Assembly (NCBI GenBank): GCA_029718625.1 | Contig: CM056378.1 | Location: 59,853,027-59,917,026, forward strand | Reading direction: 5' to 3' | Source of the DNA: Synaphobranchus kaupii | Lineage: Eukaryota > Chordata > Actinopteri > Anguilliformes > Synaphobranchidae | Length of the DNA: 64,000 bases | Program-made: the position numbers and the translations under genes | Shown here: positions 23,775 through 33,899 of the stretch, one piece after another | Position numbering within the stretch: the stretch's first letter is position 1 | How the letters are laid out: each line of letters opens with the position of its first letter | Notes under the pieces: model-generated | What the model was told of the DNA's origin: nothing | Seen by the model: only the letters and a program-made list of their open reading frames with translations | The model's database searches: none

Positions 23775-25270
23775 AATGGCCGACGCAACTGGTTGTGGGA
23801 GCATGTTGCTCCCAAACAATTGATGTCTGACTGACTGATTAAGATTTAACTAACGAAAGCAATCATAACTACCAAAAGCAAGATGGAAAAGAACATTAAA
23901 GAAATGAGTAAAACACTGGAGCGTTTGGCGAGAGAGGTGAGAGAAGTAGCGACAAAACAAACTGAACTCGTGAACCTCTTGACCGAAGTTAAGGAACTCA
24001 GGAAAATGCTGGAGGAAAGAGAGGTGAAAATAAAGATACTAGAATCAAAAGTGAACAATCTGGAGCAACTGGAACGGAGAGTCCAGGAACTGGAGCTTTT
24101 CACAAGAAAGGACGATGTTATCATAAGTGGAATGGAGGTGAAGCCGAGGTCGTATGCGGCAGCGCTGTTTGCGAGAGGCGGCGAAGAGCCTCGCCAGGAA
24201 GAACAACAATCGCTGGAGATGCAAGTCGCTACCTTCCTGAGAAGCAAGGACAACCACCTTGACAAGAACAACATTTCTGCTTGTCACATTCTTCCGAGAA
24301 GAGATCGAGAGGCCAAACCTGCAATCATTATTCGGTTTGTTAACCGCAAGCACAAGACGGAGCTGCTAATGCAAGGGAAAAAGCTGAAGGGAACCAACGT
24401 TTATATGAATGAACACTTAACAGCAAAGAATGCCGAGATTGCCAGAGAGGCACGTCTAATGAGAAGAAACAACAAGATCAAAGCAACGTGGACTAGAGAC
24501 TGCAAAGTGCTGATTAAGTTAAATGGAGCTTCGCCCGAGACAGAGAAGGTGATTATGATAAGAGAGCTAAAAGACCTTGACCCTTATAAATGACTGTGTT
24601 CTTTTTTTTGACTGTGTTTTGGTTTGGCTTCTGGGTCAAAGTTCTCTGCATAGCTCAATGCTACGCGAACTCTAGTCCTATGTTGGCTTTTTTGGGTCTT
24701 GCAAGCCTAATGCTTAGACAAAGGGCTGAGTATGAAATATTATCTTTTCCACATGCTGCTTCCAAACTCGCGTGTGTCATAGGCTATGCCTTGTTCCTAT
24801 TTTGTTCAATTTTTTTTTTTTTCTCAATTTGTCTGGAGTACATGCATCAGAGTGTCTTGGTTACTTTTTTGGGGTCTGTAAACAGTCACTGCATGAGAAA
24901 TTGGACTGCGTTAAGCAAACTGTCTCATGATGGTGATGATATTATGATTGGTATTATGGGCTATTTTGTTAGAATTTGTTTTGTTGATGATTTAACTTCT
25001 CCTCATGCATGATTTAAATGTAGACATCGACCCTGAGGTAAATTTCTTCAATATTATTGATACAGTTTGCGACTACTATACAGAAGAGCAAGTAAATGGT
25101 GAAGTAGATTATGCCAATCGATTTTCAATCATACACTTTAACAGCAGGAGTATGTATAAGCATTTTTCACACATCAAAGACTATCTGAGCCAATTTTCGA
25201 CACAGTTTAGCTTAGTAGCCATCTCTGAGACCTGGATTGCCCAAGAGAAAGATCTTTTGTTCAGGAAATG
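23775..25270 (+). mobile_element. LINE 5' portion, ORF1 plus start of ORF2
   Basis: It contains a short leader, an intact ORF1, about 410 bp of non-coding spacer, and the first ~88 codons of an endonuclease ORF. Homology stops at 25,270, where a hAT-like sequence begins. It may belong to the same family as the 3' end at 22,431-23,325, but with polymerase sequence between them they are two separate pieces. Confidence 0.75.
23883..24593 (+). CDS. LINE ORF1 protein (coiled coil, RRM-like, C-terminal domain)
   Basis: A 236-codon frame with no disruption. Residues ~1-75 are a charged heptad-rich coiled coil (LERLAREVREVATKQTELVN, LEQLERRVQELELF). DDVIISGMEVKPRSY starts an RRM-like region. The C-terminal third, including PAIIIRFVNRKHKTELLMQG and LTAKNAEIAREARLM, is basic and resembles the nucleic-acid-binding end of L1-type ORF1 proteins. 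Such proteins coat the LINE RNA and act as chaperones in target-primed reverse transcription. The start ATG at 23,883 fits the beginning of the coiled coil. The frame is intact but its ORF2 is truncated, so the copy cannot move by itself. Confidence 0.75.
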   Translation: MEKNIKEMSKTLERLAREVREVATKQTELVNLLTEVKELRKMLEEREVKIKILESKVNNLEQLERRVQELELFTRKDDVIISGMEVKPRSYAAALFARGGEEPRQEEQQSLEMQVATFLRSKDNHLDKNNISACHILPRRDREAKPAIIIRFVNRKHKTELLMQGKKLKGTNVYMNEHLTAKNAEIAREARLMRRNNKIKATWTRDCKVLIKLNGASPETEKVIMIRELKDLDPYK

Positions 25271-25271
25271 A
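25005..25271 (+). pseudogene. LINE ORF2 start, endonuclease N-terminus
   Basis: The frame reads FSIIHFNSRSMYKHFSHIKD and LVAISETWIAQEKD, the first strand and the catalytic Glu motif (SETW) of an apurinic-type endonuclease that nicks the target. It stops at 25,271 where the LINE sequence ends, so only about 90 residues of a usually ~900-1000-residue protein remain. Confidence 0.75.
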
Positions 25272-25274
25272 TGG

Positions 25275-25399
25275 CCAATTAGCCACTGTTTACAAGTTTA
25301 TAACTTCATAATAAATGAAAAGCAATTTTGTGTTTTGCATTTTTTTCCCCGCTGTACCGAAAACATACCAAACTGTTACTTCAAAACCGTGGTATGTAC
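25275..25399. mobile_element. hAT-like terminal fragment, left of element C
   Basis: The text 'cccgctgtaccgaaaacataccaaactgttacttc' followed by 'aaaaccgtggtatgtac' is typical of the ends of fish hAT repeats. It continues on the other side of element C at 33,865 with 'taaaccgtgacttttgtgtacc'. Confidence 0.6.
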
Positions 25400-27000
25400 T
25401 GTCAGATTGATGGTAGGTAATTCAGAGTGAGTTTATTCCTTAAATTATAATTAATTTAATTAACTACTTTATTCTAAATTACCACACAATAGTTATGGAC
25501 TATTGTTCAGGGATCCCTTCAGTTGCCCTGTTAACAGCTCAGCACTCTGAATACTGAACCCAAGTCACTGTAGGTCACCCTTTATCAACCTTAAGCACGT
25601 GATATGCCGTGAGGGAATTTGCCTCTGGCACTTAATACATTCAAATGTCTCGATGTGACTTTGTTAGTGGATCACTCCGTCAGCGTGAGAGAGGAAACAG
25701 GTCCAAACATTTAATTTAATTAATGAATTTTAATACGGGAATGTGGGAATCCGCCGGGACTCTAACAGGGTTACACTACTAGCATTCAACACAATATACA
25801 AAATACAGACACGGGAATATAGCGATATTGATTTTACAGTATATCGCCGTTAAAACAACACATACACTAAACAAAGGGATGCGGTACACACAATGTAGTA
25901 ACGGTATATTAGGAAAGGCAGTGGTAGCCTACGACTCGACTAGTAGCGAGTAATTGAGAGGAAGGTGGGGTTACTTACTAGTCGAGCGCGAACCAGGAAA
26001 AGATAAAGAGGAAAAGAAGGATCTCCCAGGCCCAGTGGATGCCCAACGCGGGATAATGCAGTTTCTGAACCAAACGGAAAACTCGGATGCTCAGTCTTTC
26101 TGTTGGAGGCGTGGGTCGCGGGAATTAACCAAAAAGACGCAGGAGTCCAGGTGAAATCGTAGATGGAAAAAAAAGAAGAGAGCGAGTCCCTGAGGTCGCC
26201 CCCCTAACATACCTGACTGGCTAGGGGAGGGTCTACGCTGCTATTGGTTGTTGGGAGTACCCGCCTTCGCATCCCTGTCACAGTGCCCGTCTCGGGCGGG
26301 TCACACTAATTTTAAGAAATTAGTACAGGAATGTGATTAAGTTAGATAACTCTCAACTCTACCGAAATACACGGATATAGTTGGTCTCTTGATTTCTGTT
26401 ATAAACTTATGAAGCTAACCATACCAAACACGATAACTTCCGGCTTCGTTTAGGGGGAGATGGTTGATAATTCATTAGCGGCGTGGGCTGGCAACCTCGG
26501 AGACGCGGTGCTATACGATAAGGACTTGGACATGGCTTTATTTATTTAATTGGCTCCGTTAGGCGTCAGAAACTGCATTTTTGATTAAATTTACTGAGAG
26601 GCTACTTTTCTCCATTCGTGAGTATGAATGGATTCTCCTAGAGATACTGGGAACGCACGCTAGGCGTCAGTAGTGTCCTACGCAAAATATAAGGGCAGTG
26701 ATTGATTCTTTAGGCGCCGTGCTGGCGCGATCAGAGGCTATATTGATAGCGGGGTTCACACCTCGCCCGTGATCTGCGATGCGCAATCTTCTGGGCTTAT
26801 GCCGGGTGGGTTTTAACCCCCTTCCTATTGTTACCTAATGCTTTGATCCCCGGGGCCTGGAGCTCCAGAAGGGAAGTGAAAGATAGCGCTGGTATGTTAC
26901 ACAGACACAGAGGCATTTTTAGGGTTTTCTGTATATACAAAGAGTTCCCTACTCAGGAAGAGAACTGGGGAGAGACAAACAGAATGATAATTGTCCTACA
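25400..27000 (-). repeat. 3' LTR of element C
   Basis: Plus strand begins 'tgtcagattgatgg' and ends 'attgtcctaca'. It is 1601 bp. The 66-codon open frame inside it is present unchanged in the other LTR and starts at a non-ATG codon, so I do not call it a gene. Confidence 0.92.
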
Positions 27001-27010
27001 CTCCCTCTTT
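27001..27010 (-). promoter_or_regulatory. polypurine tract of element C
   Basis: The minus strand reads AAAGAGGGAG immediately before the 3' LTR, the standard place for the plus-strand primer. Confidence 0.75.
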
Positions 27011-27224
27011 ATGGCCTCACGAATTAGCGGCGAGCTGATTCGCGAGGTCATGCAACATGGCAGATATCTGGGGGACTCAGGGTTCAGGGGTGCCTTCGGG
27101 GCGCAGAGTGCACTCCTCCCATCTCTCTCTCATAGTGGATGTTGTTTTGCTGGTGTTGGTGCATGAGCAGGTGCGCGTATAATTAGGTGTGGGTGTTCCT
27201 ATCTGAGCCAGTGGTGGGGTTCTG

Positions 27225-27913
27225 TTAGTATGGCTGGAAACTAACTCTTGGGGGAGTCGCTCTTATGGCCATAAGGATAAGTGGCAACTTGATGTCCCAG
27301 TCTCTCTGGTTCGCGCTGAGATACAAAAAAAAAAAAAAAAAAAAAAAATTTTTTTTTTTTGTTTTTTTTTTTGCATGTTGATGACGGTCTGGTTGGCTCG
27401 TTCTACCTGCCCAGATGATTGGGGGCGGTATGCTACGTGCAATTGTCTTTTTACTCCCAACGTCTTCCAGACTTGTTCCACGATGGTGGATGTGAAATGC
27501 GTACCACGATCCGAATTCACACTCTGTGGCAGACCCCAACGAGTGAAGACGTGATTCATGAGGAGGACGGTTGTGGACTCTGCGGTGTCCCGTGGTGCAG
27601 GGAGACACTCTACCCATTTGGTGAACATGTCTGTTACCGTCAGAGCGTATTGGTTCCCCCTACTGGATCGGGTGATGGGGCCTATCCAGTCAATCTGAAT
27701 GTGTGACCATGGCTGTGTGGTTGGGGTTGACTGGAGTGGGGCTCTGTGTCGTGGCAACACGGGTTGGAACTTGCAGCAGGTGAGGCAGCTGTTCACATAG
27801 TCCTTCACATTGGTCCACATCTTGGGCCAGTATGCCACTTGGCGTAACATGCTGATGGTGGACTGTTCCCCTCGGTGTCCCCCGCAGGGCTCGTCATGGG
27901 CGTGTTGCATCAT
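27225..27913 (-). pseudogene. integrase of element C, interrupted by an A/T run
   Basis: Would insert the DNA copy into the genome. The zinc domain shows [20 protein letters not shown] and [10 protein letters not shown]. The core shows [16 protein letters not shown] (first Asp), [17 protein letters not shown] (second Asp) and [19 protein letters not shown] (Glu). A pure A/T insertion at about 27,326-27,372 then breaks the frame, after which [20 protein letters not shown] resumes the integrase C-terminal part in another frame. All three catalytic acids are present. Confidence 0.85.
27326..27372. repeat. A-run/T-run inside the integrase
   Basis: About 24 A's are followed by about 23 T's interrupted by one G, at a place where related integrases have ordinary codons. 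It may be a real insertion able to fold back, or an assembly or polishing fault. Confidence 0.8.
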
Positions 27914-28172
27914 GGTGATTCTCCATTGGCGGGGTTAGTAGGCCGTCTCGAAGGGACAGCCATTCCTTCTGCTTCCAGAGCGCCTGGAAGTATGCGTCAT
28001 CTATGAGGTCACCGCTGTCAGCCACCGAGGTAGTGTCTTGGAGAATTCTTAATTAAGGCCTGGTCCTTCTCTTGTGCTTGCACCAGGTCATTATGGGCCT
28101 CTGGTGTGATCAGGGTAATCCCGTTGGAGTTTTAGGGATTGTGAGGGTCTGGCGCCTTGGCACTGCTGCGGG

Positions 28173-28391
28173 TCACAACGTCCACCTGAGCTGGGGTTGC
28201 GGGAACGGCGGGGTGTCGGCTTCCCGCTGTGTGTTCCTGAGTTCGGAGGTGCCGATTGTCACGGAGGAGTTGTCTGTAGGCTGCGAGAACTCCCATGGTT
28301 GACCCGTAGATACTCCCTCTTTTGCCAAGGTGTCGGCTCGATCATTGCCTGCTTTGTCCGGGCCATCCAGTTTGGAGTGATGGGGGGTCAT
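28173..28391 (-). pseudogene. RNase H tail of element C
   Basis: The frame begins at the very end of the protease frame and reads HHSKLDGPDKAGNDRADTLA, the last motif of a retroviral-type RNase H. It then runs through a linker to a stop. The whole RT and most of RNase H that should come before it are missing. The protease C-terminal region joins this motif directly, in a different frame. Another frameshift near 28,190 separates it from the integrase. Confidence 0.75.
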
Positions 28392-29146
28392 TGCTTGGGG
28401 GCATCAGTCGTTAGGCTCTGGGGTTGGGGTCTTTGAGCAACCAGCATGTCTGTGGAGATTGGGGCCACGGTCTCTGGCCCAAAAACGTATTGTGCCTCCT
28501 GTAGGGTGGGGCAATTCCTGTCATCGGGAGGCATAGGGGACGCGGTGATCAGGGCATCGGGGTTGCTGCCAGCTTCATGGCTGTCTGGGAACACCCAGCC
28601 TAGTGTGCATGCACAAATGGCTTTTGTGGGCCCATGAACGTAGTGGTCCGCTTCTGGTTTGTGGCCCCAGAGAATGTCCTTGTCGCAGTCCATAATGGGC
28701 TTTAGGCGGCTGAGTAGATCCATCCCTATCAAAAGTATAGGTTGGTCATGTGATGCCACGTAAAGGGGGTGGATTATGGATAGTCCTTCAAAGGTTAGGG
28801 GTAGTTCAATCACTCCCTTGAGCTTTTGTGGCTGGTTGCTGCCATACGCTCTGAAGTTCAGTTCGCTTTCCTTGAGCTGTAGGGTGTGCCCTGTTCGTTC
28901 CCTGGTCCTCTGCATGGCTTCAAAAAGCGTGTGAGTCATGAGGGAAATTTCAGCGCCAGTGTCCAGCAAAGCCTCTACCTTAAAGGTTTGGTCGATTTGC
29001 AGCATAGCGTAAGGTCTGTGTGCGGGGCCTCTACGAGTTAATGGGCAAATTCTGATCGTTGGGTTCGACGGCTTAAGGGGGATTACAATGTCCTCAGTTG
29101 TGTCGTAGGTGTTTTGTGCCGTTGTGGTCGTAGAGGCCGAAAGACG
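28388..29146 (-). CDS. aspartic protease region of element C, in frame after a UGA
   Basis: Retroviral-type protease that would cut the polyprotein. After the gag stop (UGA followed by CGU, 29,149-29,147) there are 47 sense codons with no stop before the first ATG at 29,005. The active site is VEALLDTGAEISLM and a second conserved block is PILLIGMDLLSRL. The frame ends at 28,388 in a Pro/Gln-rich tail. The absence of an upstream ATG and the shared frame suggest translation by stop-codon readthrough. Confidence 0.75.
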   Translation of the reverse strand, partial: RLSASTTTTAQNTYDTTEDIVIPLKPSNPTIRICPLTRRGPAHRPYAMLQIDQTFKVEALLDTGAEISLMTHTLFEAMQRTRERTGHTLQLKESELNFRAYGSNQPQKLKGVIELPLTFEGLSIIHPLYVASHDQPILLIGMDLLSRLKPIMDCDKDILWGHKPEADHYVHGPTKAICACTLGWVFPDSHEAGSNPDALITASPMPPDDRNCPTLQEAQYVFGPETVAPISTDMLVAQRPQPQSLTTDAPKQ

Positions 29147-31351
29147 TCAGTGGGGGGGAGGTTGTCTGTGGTGAGGGGCCGGGTCGAGTGTTCGGGAGTT
29201 TCTTGTGTCTTCTTGTGAGGACATGATGTCCAATATCCGCCTCAGCTGGTCGGATATGGTGTCCCACTGGTCGCGGCGTGGCGACCGTGGCGGCCGTGGT
29301 GACCGTGGCGACCGTGGCGGCCCTCTCCCTTGGTTAGGGTGGTGGAAGCGGTCTCTCTTAGGGTGCTGGGGAGATCTAGGGTTGTGTGGTGGATGAGTTG
29401 GCATGGGGCGGTGGGGTGATGTTCCCTCTAGATTTAATCCCTGTTGTGCGGAATTAATTGCCAGGACTTCCGTCGTCTTTCGCTGTTCTTGCTTCTTTTT
29501 GCCCATGCCGAGCCATATCTGTTGGGCGTGGCTCACTATCTCTGGCATGGAGGTTGTTTTTGTAGCCATTGCCATAACAAGGCCTTTAATGTCATCGTGT
29601 AGGTTGTCCAGGAAGGCTTCTCTGAGAAGGTTGGGGTTGTAATCCTGTGGGGGCAGATTTCTTGTGTAAGCCTGGTTGAGTCCATCAAAGAAATCTCTTG
29701 GGCTTTCTTGTCGGCCTTGTTTTTTTTCCATGAGCGCTTTAATTTTTGCAAAAGCGCTGGTGGGGGCTTGATATTTTCGGCATAGTTCGTGGCAAAACTG
29801 GTCAAATGTGGGGTGGTGTTCGCTGATGTAATGGAAGGCCCAGTCCTTGGGGCCTTTTGCCAGAGACTGGGTTATGAGGGTTATCTTGCTGTCCTCATTC
29901 AGAAGTCCCAGGTAATTAACCTGCTGGCGTACTTCCATCAAATAGGCCTCGATGTCGCCGTGTCCTTGTTGGGGGTCAAATGGGGTTATGGTCCGTGCTG
30001 CCTTATACACCGTGTTCTTCATGGTTGCTGCTTCTGAGTTGTGGGGGTGTGGTGTGGGTTGATGGTAGTTCAGTAGCCATGGTGATGGTGGTGGGGGTTC
30101 CTGGGGTCCCTGGGGGTCTGTGTGAGGAATGGCCCATCGGGTTGATTGGGTCATGGGTGAAGGTGTCAGGCGTTGCACTTGTGGTGGCGCTGGATGGTTG
30201 TTAGCCGCCGCATAGTGTCTAGGTGAGACTCTCACTTGTGGCAGTGCGCTGTCCCCGGTAGGTAGGGTACTGGGTCTCTGTGGAGGGCTGTGTGTGGTCT
30301 GGTGAGCAGAGGGGTGTGATGGCCGGTGCCTCAGTGCTGGGGGTGCTTTGTCCCAGGCACGGTAGGGATCCGATCTGGGTGGGCTAGGCGTCCAGGTCAC
30401 TGTTCGGGGGGGTCTGTGTGGGGACGTCTTGACCACTGGAATCATGAGTGGGGGCCTGGTTGTATGCTGTCCCCTGGTGCTCCTGTCTTGGGCAGTCCAA
30501 TTTCCCTCTTCATGCCACGGGGACCGAGGCGGTGAGTCAGCCATGACGGACCGTTGCGGGGACTCTGTCAGTTCTCCTGTGCGCCTGTCCAATCTTTTCA
30601 GCTCTTCTTCCTGTGCCTGTACCCGTGTGCGGAGGGTGTGAGCTGTGGCCCGCGCCATGTCTGCTTCTCGTCTGGTGGATTCCAGTGTCCGTGTGTGCCA
30701 GTGAAGGAGGTTCTCCATCTCCTTTTTGGCTTCGGCCGTGGCTTGGAGCTCCTTCGTTTGGGCTTCCAGGGCATCCCTTGCATGTCGGACGTCATGGTGC
30801 GCATCACCCCATTCTCGTTTCTCTTGGTCCCAGTCCCGTCTTTGCTGTTCCAGCACTCCTTGTAGCCTCTGTGTTTCCTGGAGGTTGTCGTCTCGCTGTT
30901 GGCAGAGGGTCTGCAGCCGCTGCTCCAGTTCCATGAGCTGGATCTGGTATGTCCCTTGGTTTTGCCTGGTTTTGTGCTCTGTATTCTGTTCTCTGTTCAG
31001 CACAATTTGGCATGAGTAAGCCATCGTCACTGCGATCCCGGCCAGGGCGCTGGGCTCCCGGTCTTCCCGGTGGGGTTGGTTCAACGCTTGTAGCAATCGC
31101 CTCTGTGTCTGGAACAGCTCCTCCAGGTCGGCGCAACTCCACTGCATGGCTTCCTGGTGTAATCCCGAATCGCGGCTGATAAATTCCCTCAGGAGGTGTT
31201 CAGAGCACCAATTTAAGTACTCTGAATGGTCCATCGTGGTCTGGGATGTTTGGGAGCCAGGGGAGTGGGGCGTGAGGGCTGGGGGTACATCTCCATCCGG
31301 AGAGGGAGTGGTTGAGAAAAAAGGGTTGTCGGGTGTCAGGGGGCTGGCCAT
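29147..31351 (-). CDS. gag of element C, 734 aa, uninterrupted
   Basis: Structural protein of the particle. Residues ~1-45 are Pro/Ser/Thr-rich. Residues ~110-255 form a long charged coiled coil (MELEQRLQTLCQQRDDNLQE, LEQQRRDWDQEKREW). Residues ~260-435 are Pro-rich. Residues ~445-620 are a retrotransposon capsid-like region (ITPFDPQQGHGDIEAYLMEV, RNLPPQDYNPNLLREAFLDN). The tail is basic and Arg/Pro/Ser-rich (RGPPRSPRSPRPPRSPRR) and lacks a CCHC zinc knuckle, so RNA binding may rest on the Arg-rich tail. The ATG at 31,351 starts MASPLTPDNP. The frame ends in UGA, with the protease frame following in phase. Confidence 0.85.
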   Translation of the reverse strand: MASPLTPDNPFFSTTPSPDGDVPPALTPHSPGSQTSQTTMDHSEYLNWCSEHLLREFISRDSGLHQEAMQWSCADLEELFQTQRRLLQALNQPHREDREPSALAGIAVTMAYSCQIVLNREQNTEHKTRQNQGTYQIQLMELEQRLQTLCQQRDDNLQETQRLQGVLEQQRRDWDQEKREWGDAHHDVRHARDALEAQTKELQATAEAKKEMENLLHWHTRTLESTRREADMARATAHTLRTRVQAQEEELKRLDRRTGELTESPQRSVMADSPPRSPWHEEGNWTAQDRSTRGQHTTRPPLMIPVVKTSPHRPPRTVTWTPSPPRSDPYRAWDKAPPALRHRPSHPSAHQTTHSPPQRPSTLPTGDSALPQVRVSPRHYAAANNHPAPPQVQRLTPSPMTQSTRWAIPHTDPQGPQEPPPPSPWLLNYHQPTPHPHNSEAATMKNTVYKAARTITPFDPQQGHGDIEAYLMEVRQQVNYLGLLNEDSKITLITQSLAKGPKDWAFHYISEHHPTFDQFCHELCRKYQAPTSAFAKIKALMEKKQGRQESPRDFFDGLNQAYTRNLPPQDYNPNLLREAFLDNLHDDIKGLVMAMATKTTSMPEIVSHAQQIWLGMGKKKQEQRKTTEVLAINSAQQGLNLEGTSPHRPMPTHPPHNPRSPQHPKRDRFHHPNQGRGPPRSPRSPRPPRSPRRDQWDTISDQLRRILDIMSSQEDTRNSRTLDPAPHHRQPPPH

Positions 31352-32242
31352 AATTCCCTAGTGTGAGTGGGTGTATGTGCCTGTTTGTGGTGCAGAGAGA
31401 GATAGGAAAGGTGCACCTACGATAATAAAAGGCGTTTCCAAAGCAGGGGCTCTACTCTTGTAAATCAAAAGCCAGACACCTCTACTCTGGAAACGATATT
31501 CCGACAGCCTCTCCTGACCCGTGGCTAGGGTCCCCTCTGTGCCGAATGGTTCCTGAGCCTTCTAATCGAGGGCGTAGTGTCACCAGAGTTATCCGTAGCT
31601 CTGTAGGGCAGAACAACACACACAAGGAGGGTGAGCGGGAGTGTCGTGGGTAGTGTTAGATAGGGGTGGAGGATTTAGTAAGGTGGCAAGGAAGAAGGGT
31701 AAGGAAGATTCAGTATATTAGAGGACAGATAATACCAACTACAAAACAGTGGACCTAATCTAAACACACATATTCTTGTTTCTACCCAGACATATGCATT
31801 CACACCAGCATCAGCAAAGGTAATAACCACAAATCAGTGTATTCATGGAACAGTGCTCCGCTGATCCGGTCTTCTGTGCGGCAATCGCAGAGGGTTACGG
31901 GAGAGGTTGGCCTTCCAGTCAGTGGCAGGGCTTAGGCCAGTTTGGTCTCTACCCTGGAATGAGGTTCTGGGGCCCTTGCGGTCTCCTTCTCGCGGGGAAT
32001 TGCACAGTTTCAGAACAGGGCTTAGCGGTTGCTCGTACTGAGGAGTTAAACTCAAAAGAAACTGGTTTAATGCACTTTAAACAGGGTGGTGAGACACAGA
32101 GGTATGGCGTATATTTCAAAAAATGGGTAACTCCTTTTATGGTGAATAGTTCCTCTCACACGGCTGAGTTCATTACCATAAACCCGTCCTAGTACTTTCC
32201 TCTTAAACGTAAGGTATTCAAAAGTTTAGTATTAGTAGAGAC

Positions 32243-32260
32243 ATCTCGGTGGAACCTCCA
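32243..32260 (-). promoter_or_regulatory. primer-binding site, tRNA-Gln type
   Basis: On the minus strand, three bases after the LTR end, the sequence reads TGGAGGTTCCACCGAGAT. From memory this is complementary to the 3' end of eukaryotic tRNA-Gln with one mismatch (the expected base at position 8 is C). It would prime minus-strand DNA synthesis. A near-identical site follows the family-D LTR at 39,155. Confidence 0.75.
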
Positions 32261-32263
32261 ATA

Positions 32264-33864
32264 TGTCAGATTGATGGTAGGTAATTCAGAGTGAGTTTAT
32301 TCCTTAAATTATAATTAATTTAATTAACTACTTTATTCTAAATTACCACACAATAGTTATGGACTATTGTTCAGGGATCCCTTCAGTTGCCCTGTTAACA
32401 GCTCAGCACTCTGAATACTGAACCCAAGTCACTGTAGGTCACCCTTTATCAACCTTAAGCACGTGATATGCCGTGAGGGAATTTGCCTCTGGCACTTAAT
32501 ACATTCAAATGTCTCGATGTGACTTTGTTAGTGGATCACTCCGTCAGCGTGAGAGAGGAAACAGGTCCAAACATTTAATTTAATTAATGAATTTTAATAC
32601 GGGAATGTGGGAATCCGCCGGGACTCTAACAGGGTTACACTACTAGCATTCAACACAATATACAAAATACAGACACGGGAATATAGCGATATTGATTTTA
32701 CAGTATATCGCCGTTAAAACAACACATACACTAAACAAAGGGATGCGGTACACACAATGTAGTAACGGTATATTAGGAAAGGCAGTGGTAGCCTACGACT
32801 CGACTAGTAGCGAGTAATTGAGAGGAAGGTGGGGTTACTTACTAGTCGAGCGCGAACCAGGAAAAGATAAAGAGGAAAAGAAGGATCTCCCAGGCCCAGT
32901 GGATGCCCAACGCGGGATAATGCAGTTTCTGAACCAAACGGAAAACTCGGATGCTCAGTCTTTCTGTTGGAGGCGTGGGTCGCGGGAATTAACCAAAAAG
33001 ACGCAGGAGTCCAGGTGAAATCGTAGATGGAAAAAAAAGAAGAGAGCGAGTCCCTGAGGTCGCCCCCCTAACATACCTGACTGGCTAGGGGAGGGTCTAC
33101 GCTGCTATTGGTTGTTGGGAGTACCCGCCTTCGCATCCCTGTCACAGTGCCCGTCTCGGGCGGGTCACACTAATTTTAAGAAATTAGTACAGGAATGTGA
33201 TTAAGTTAGATAACTCTCAACTCTACCGAAATACACGGATATAGTTGGTCTCTTGATTTCTGTTATAAACTTATGAAGCTAACCATACCAAACACGATAA
33301 CTTCCGGCTTCGTTTAGGGGGAGATGGTTGATAATTCATTAGCGGCGTGGGCTGGCAACCTCGGAGACGCGGTGCTATACGATAAGGACTTGGACATGGC
33401 TTTATTTATTTAATTGGCTCCGTTAGGCGTCAGAAACTGCATTTTTGATTAAATTTACTGAGAGGCTACTTTTCTCCATTCGTGAGTATGAATGGATTCT
33501 CCTAGAGATACTGGGAACGCACGCTAGGCGTCAGTAGTGTCCTACGCAAAATATAAGGGCAGTGATTGATTCTTTAGGCGCCGTGCTGGCGCGATCAGAG
33601 GCTATATTGATAGCGGGGTTCACACCTCGCCCGTGATCTGCGATGCGCAATCTTCTGGGCTTATGCCGGGTGGGTTTTAACCCCCTTCCTATTGTTACCT
33701 AATGCTTTGATCCCCGGGGCCTGGAGCTCCAGAAGGGAAGTGAAAGATAGCGCTGGTATGTTACACAGACACAGAGGCATTTTTAGGGTTTTCTGTATAT
33801 ACAAAGAGTTCCCTACTCAGGAAGAGAACTGGGGAGAGACAAACAGAATGATAATTGTCCTACA
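32264..33864 (-). repeat. 5' LTR of element C
   Basis: Same 1601-bp sequence as 25,400-27,000, with no difference found by reading. It would drive transcription leftwards. Confidence 0.92.
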
Positions 33865-33899
33865 GTACTAAACCGTGACTTTTGTGTACCGTTACTTGA
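33865..33899. mobile_element. hAT-like terminal fragment, right of element C
   Basis: After the GTAC duplication, 'taaaccgtgacttttgtgtaccgttac' continues the hAT-like terminus that stops at 25,399. The outermost bases expected of the terminus are missing. Confidence 0.6.

Larger units (their letters stand above)
25400..33864 (-). mobile_element. LTR retrotransposon C, both LTRs present, internally deleted
   Basis: The element spans 8465 bp and is flanked by GTAC (25,396-25,399 and 33,865-33,868). On the minus strand: 5' LTR (33,864-32,264), primer site, ~900-bp leader, gag, UGA, protease, an RNase H tail, integrase, purine tract, 3' LTR (27,000-25,400). The two 1601-bp LTRs show no difference by eye and keep a constant 6864-bp offset, so the insertion is very recent. 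Reverse transcriptase is absent, so it must have been copied by another element's enzyme, or deleted after insertion. It could be Ty3/Gypsy or an endogenous-retrovirus-like lineage. No envelope-like frame is seen. Confidence 0.9.

Noticed and set aside
25954..26154. 66-codon frame, repeated at 32,818-33,018
   Set aside because: Lies inside both LTRs, begins with a non-ATG codon and has no motif; its duplication only reflects LTR identity.
30326..31361. Several plus-strand frames opposite gag
   Set aside because: Shadows of the Pro/Arg-rich gag on the minus strand; Cys/Trp/Gly-rich with no recognisable domain.
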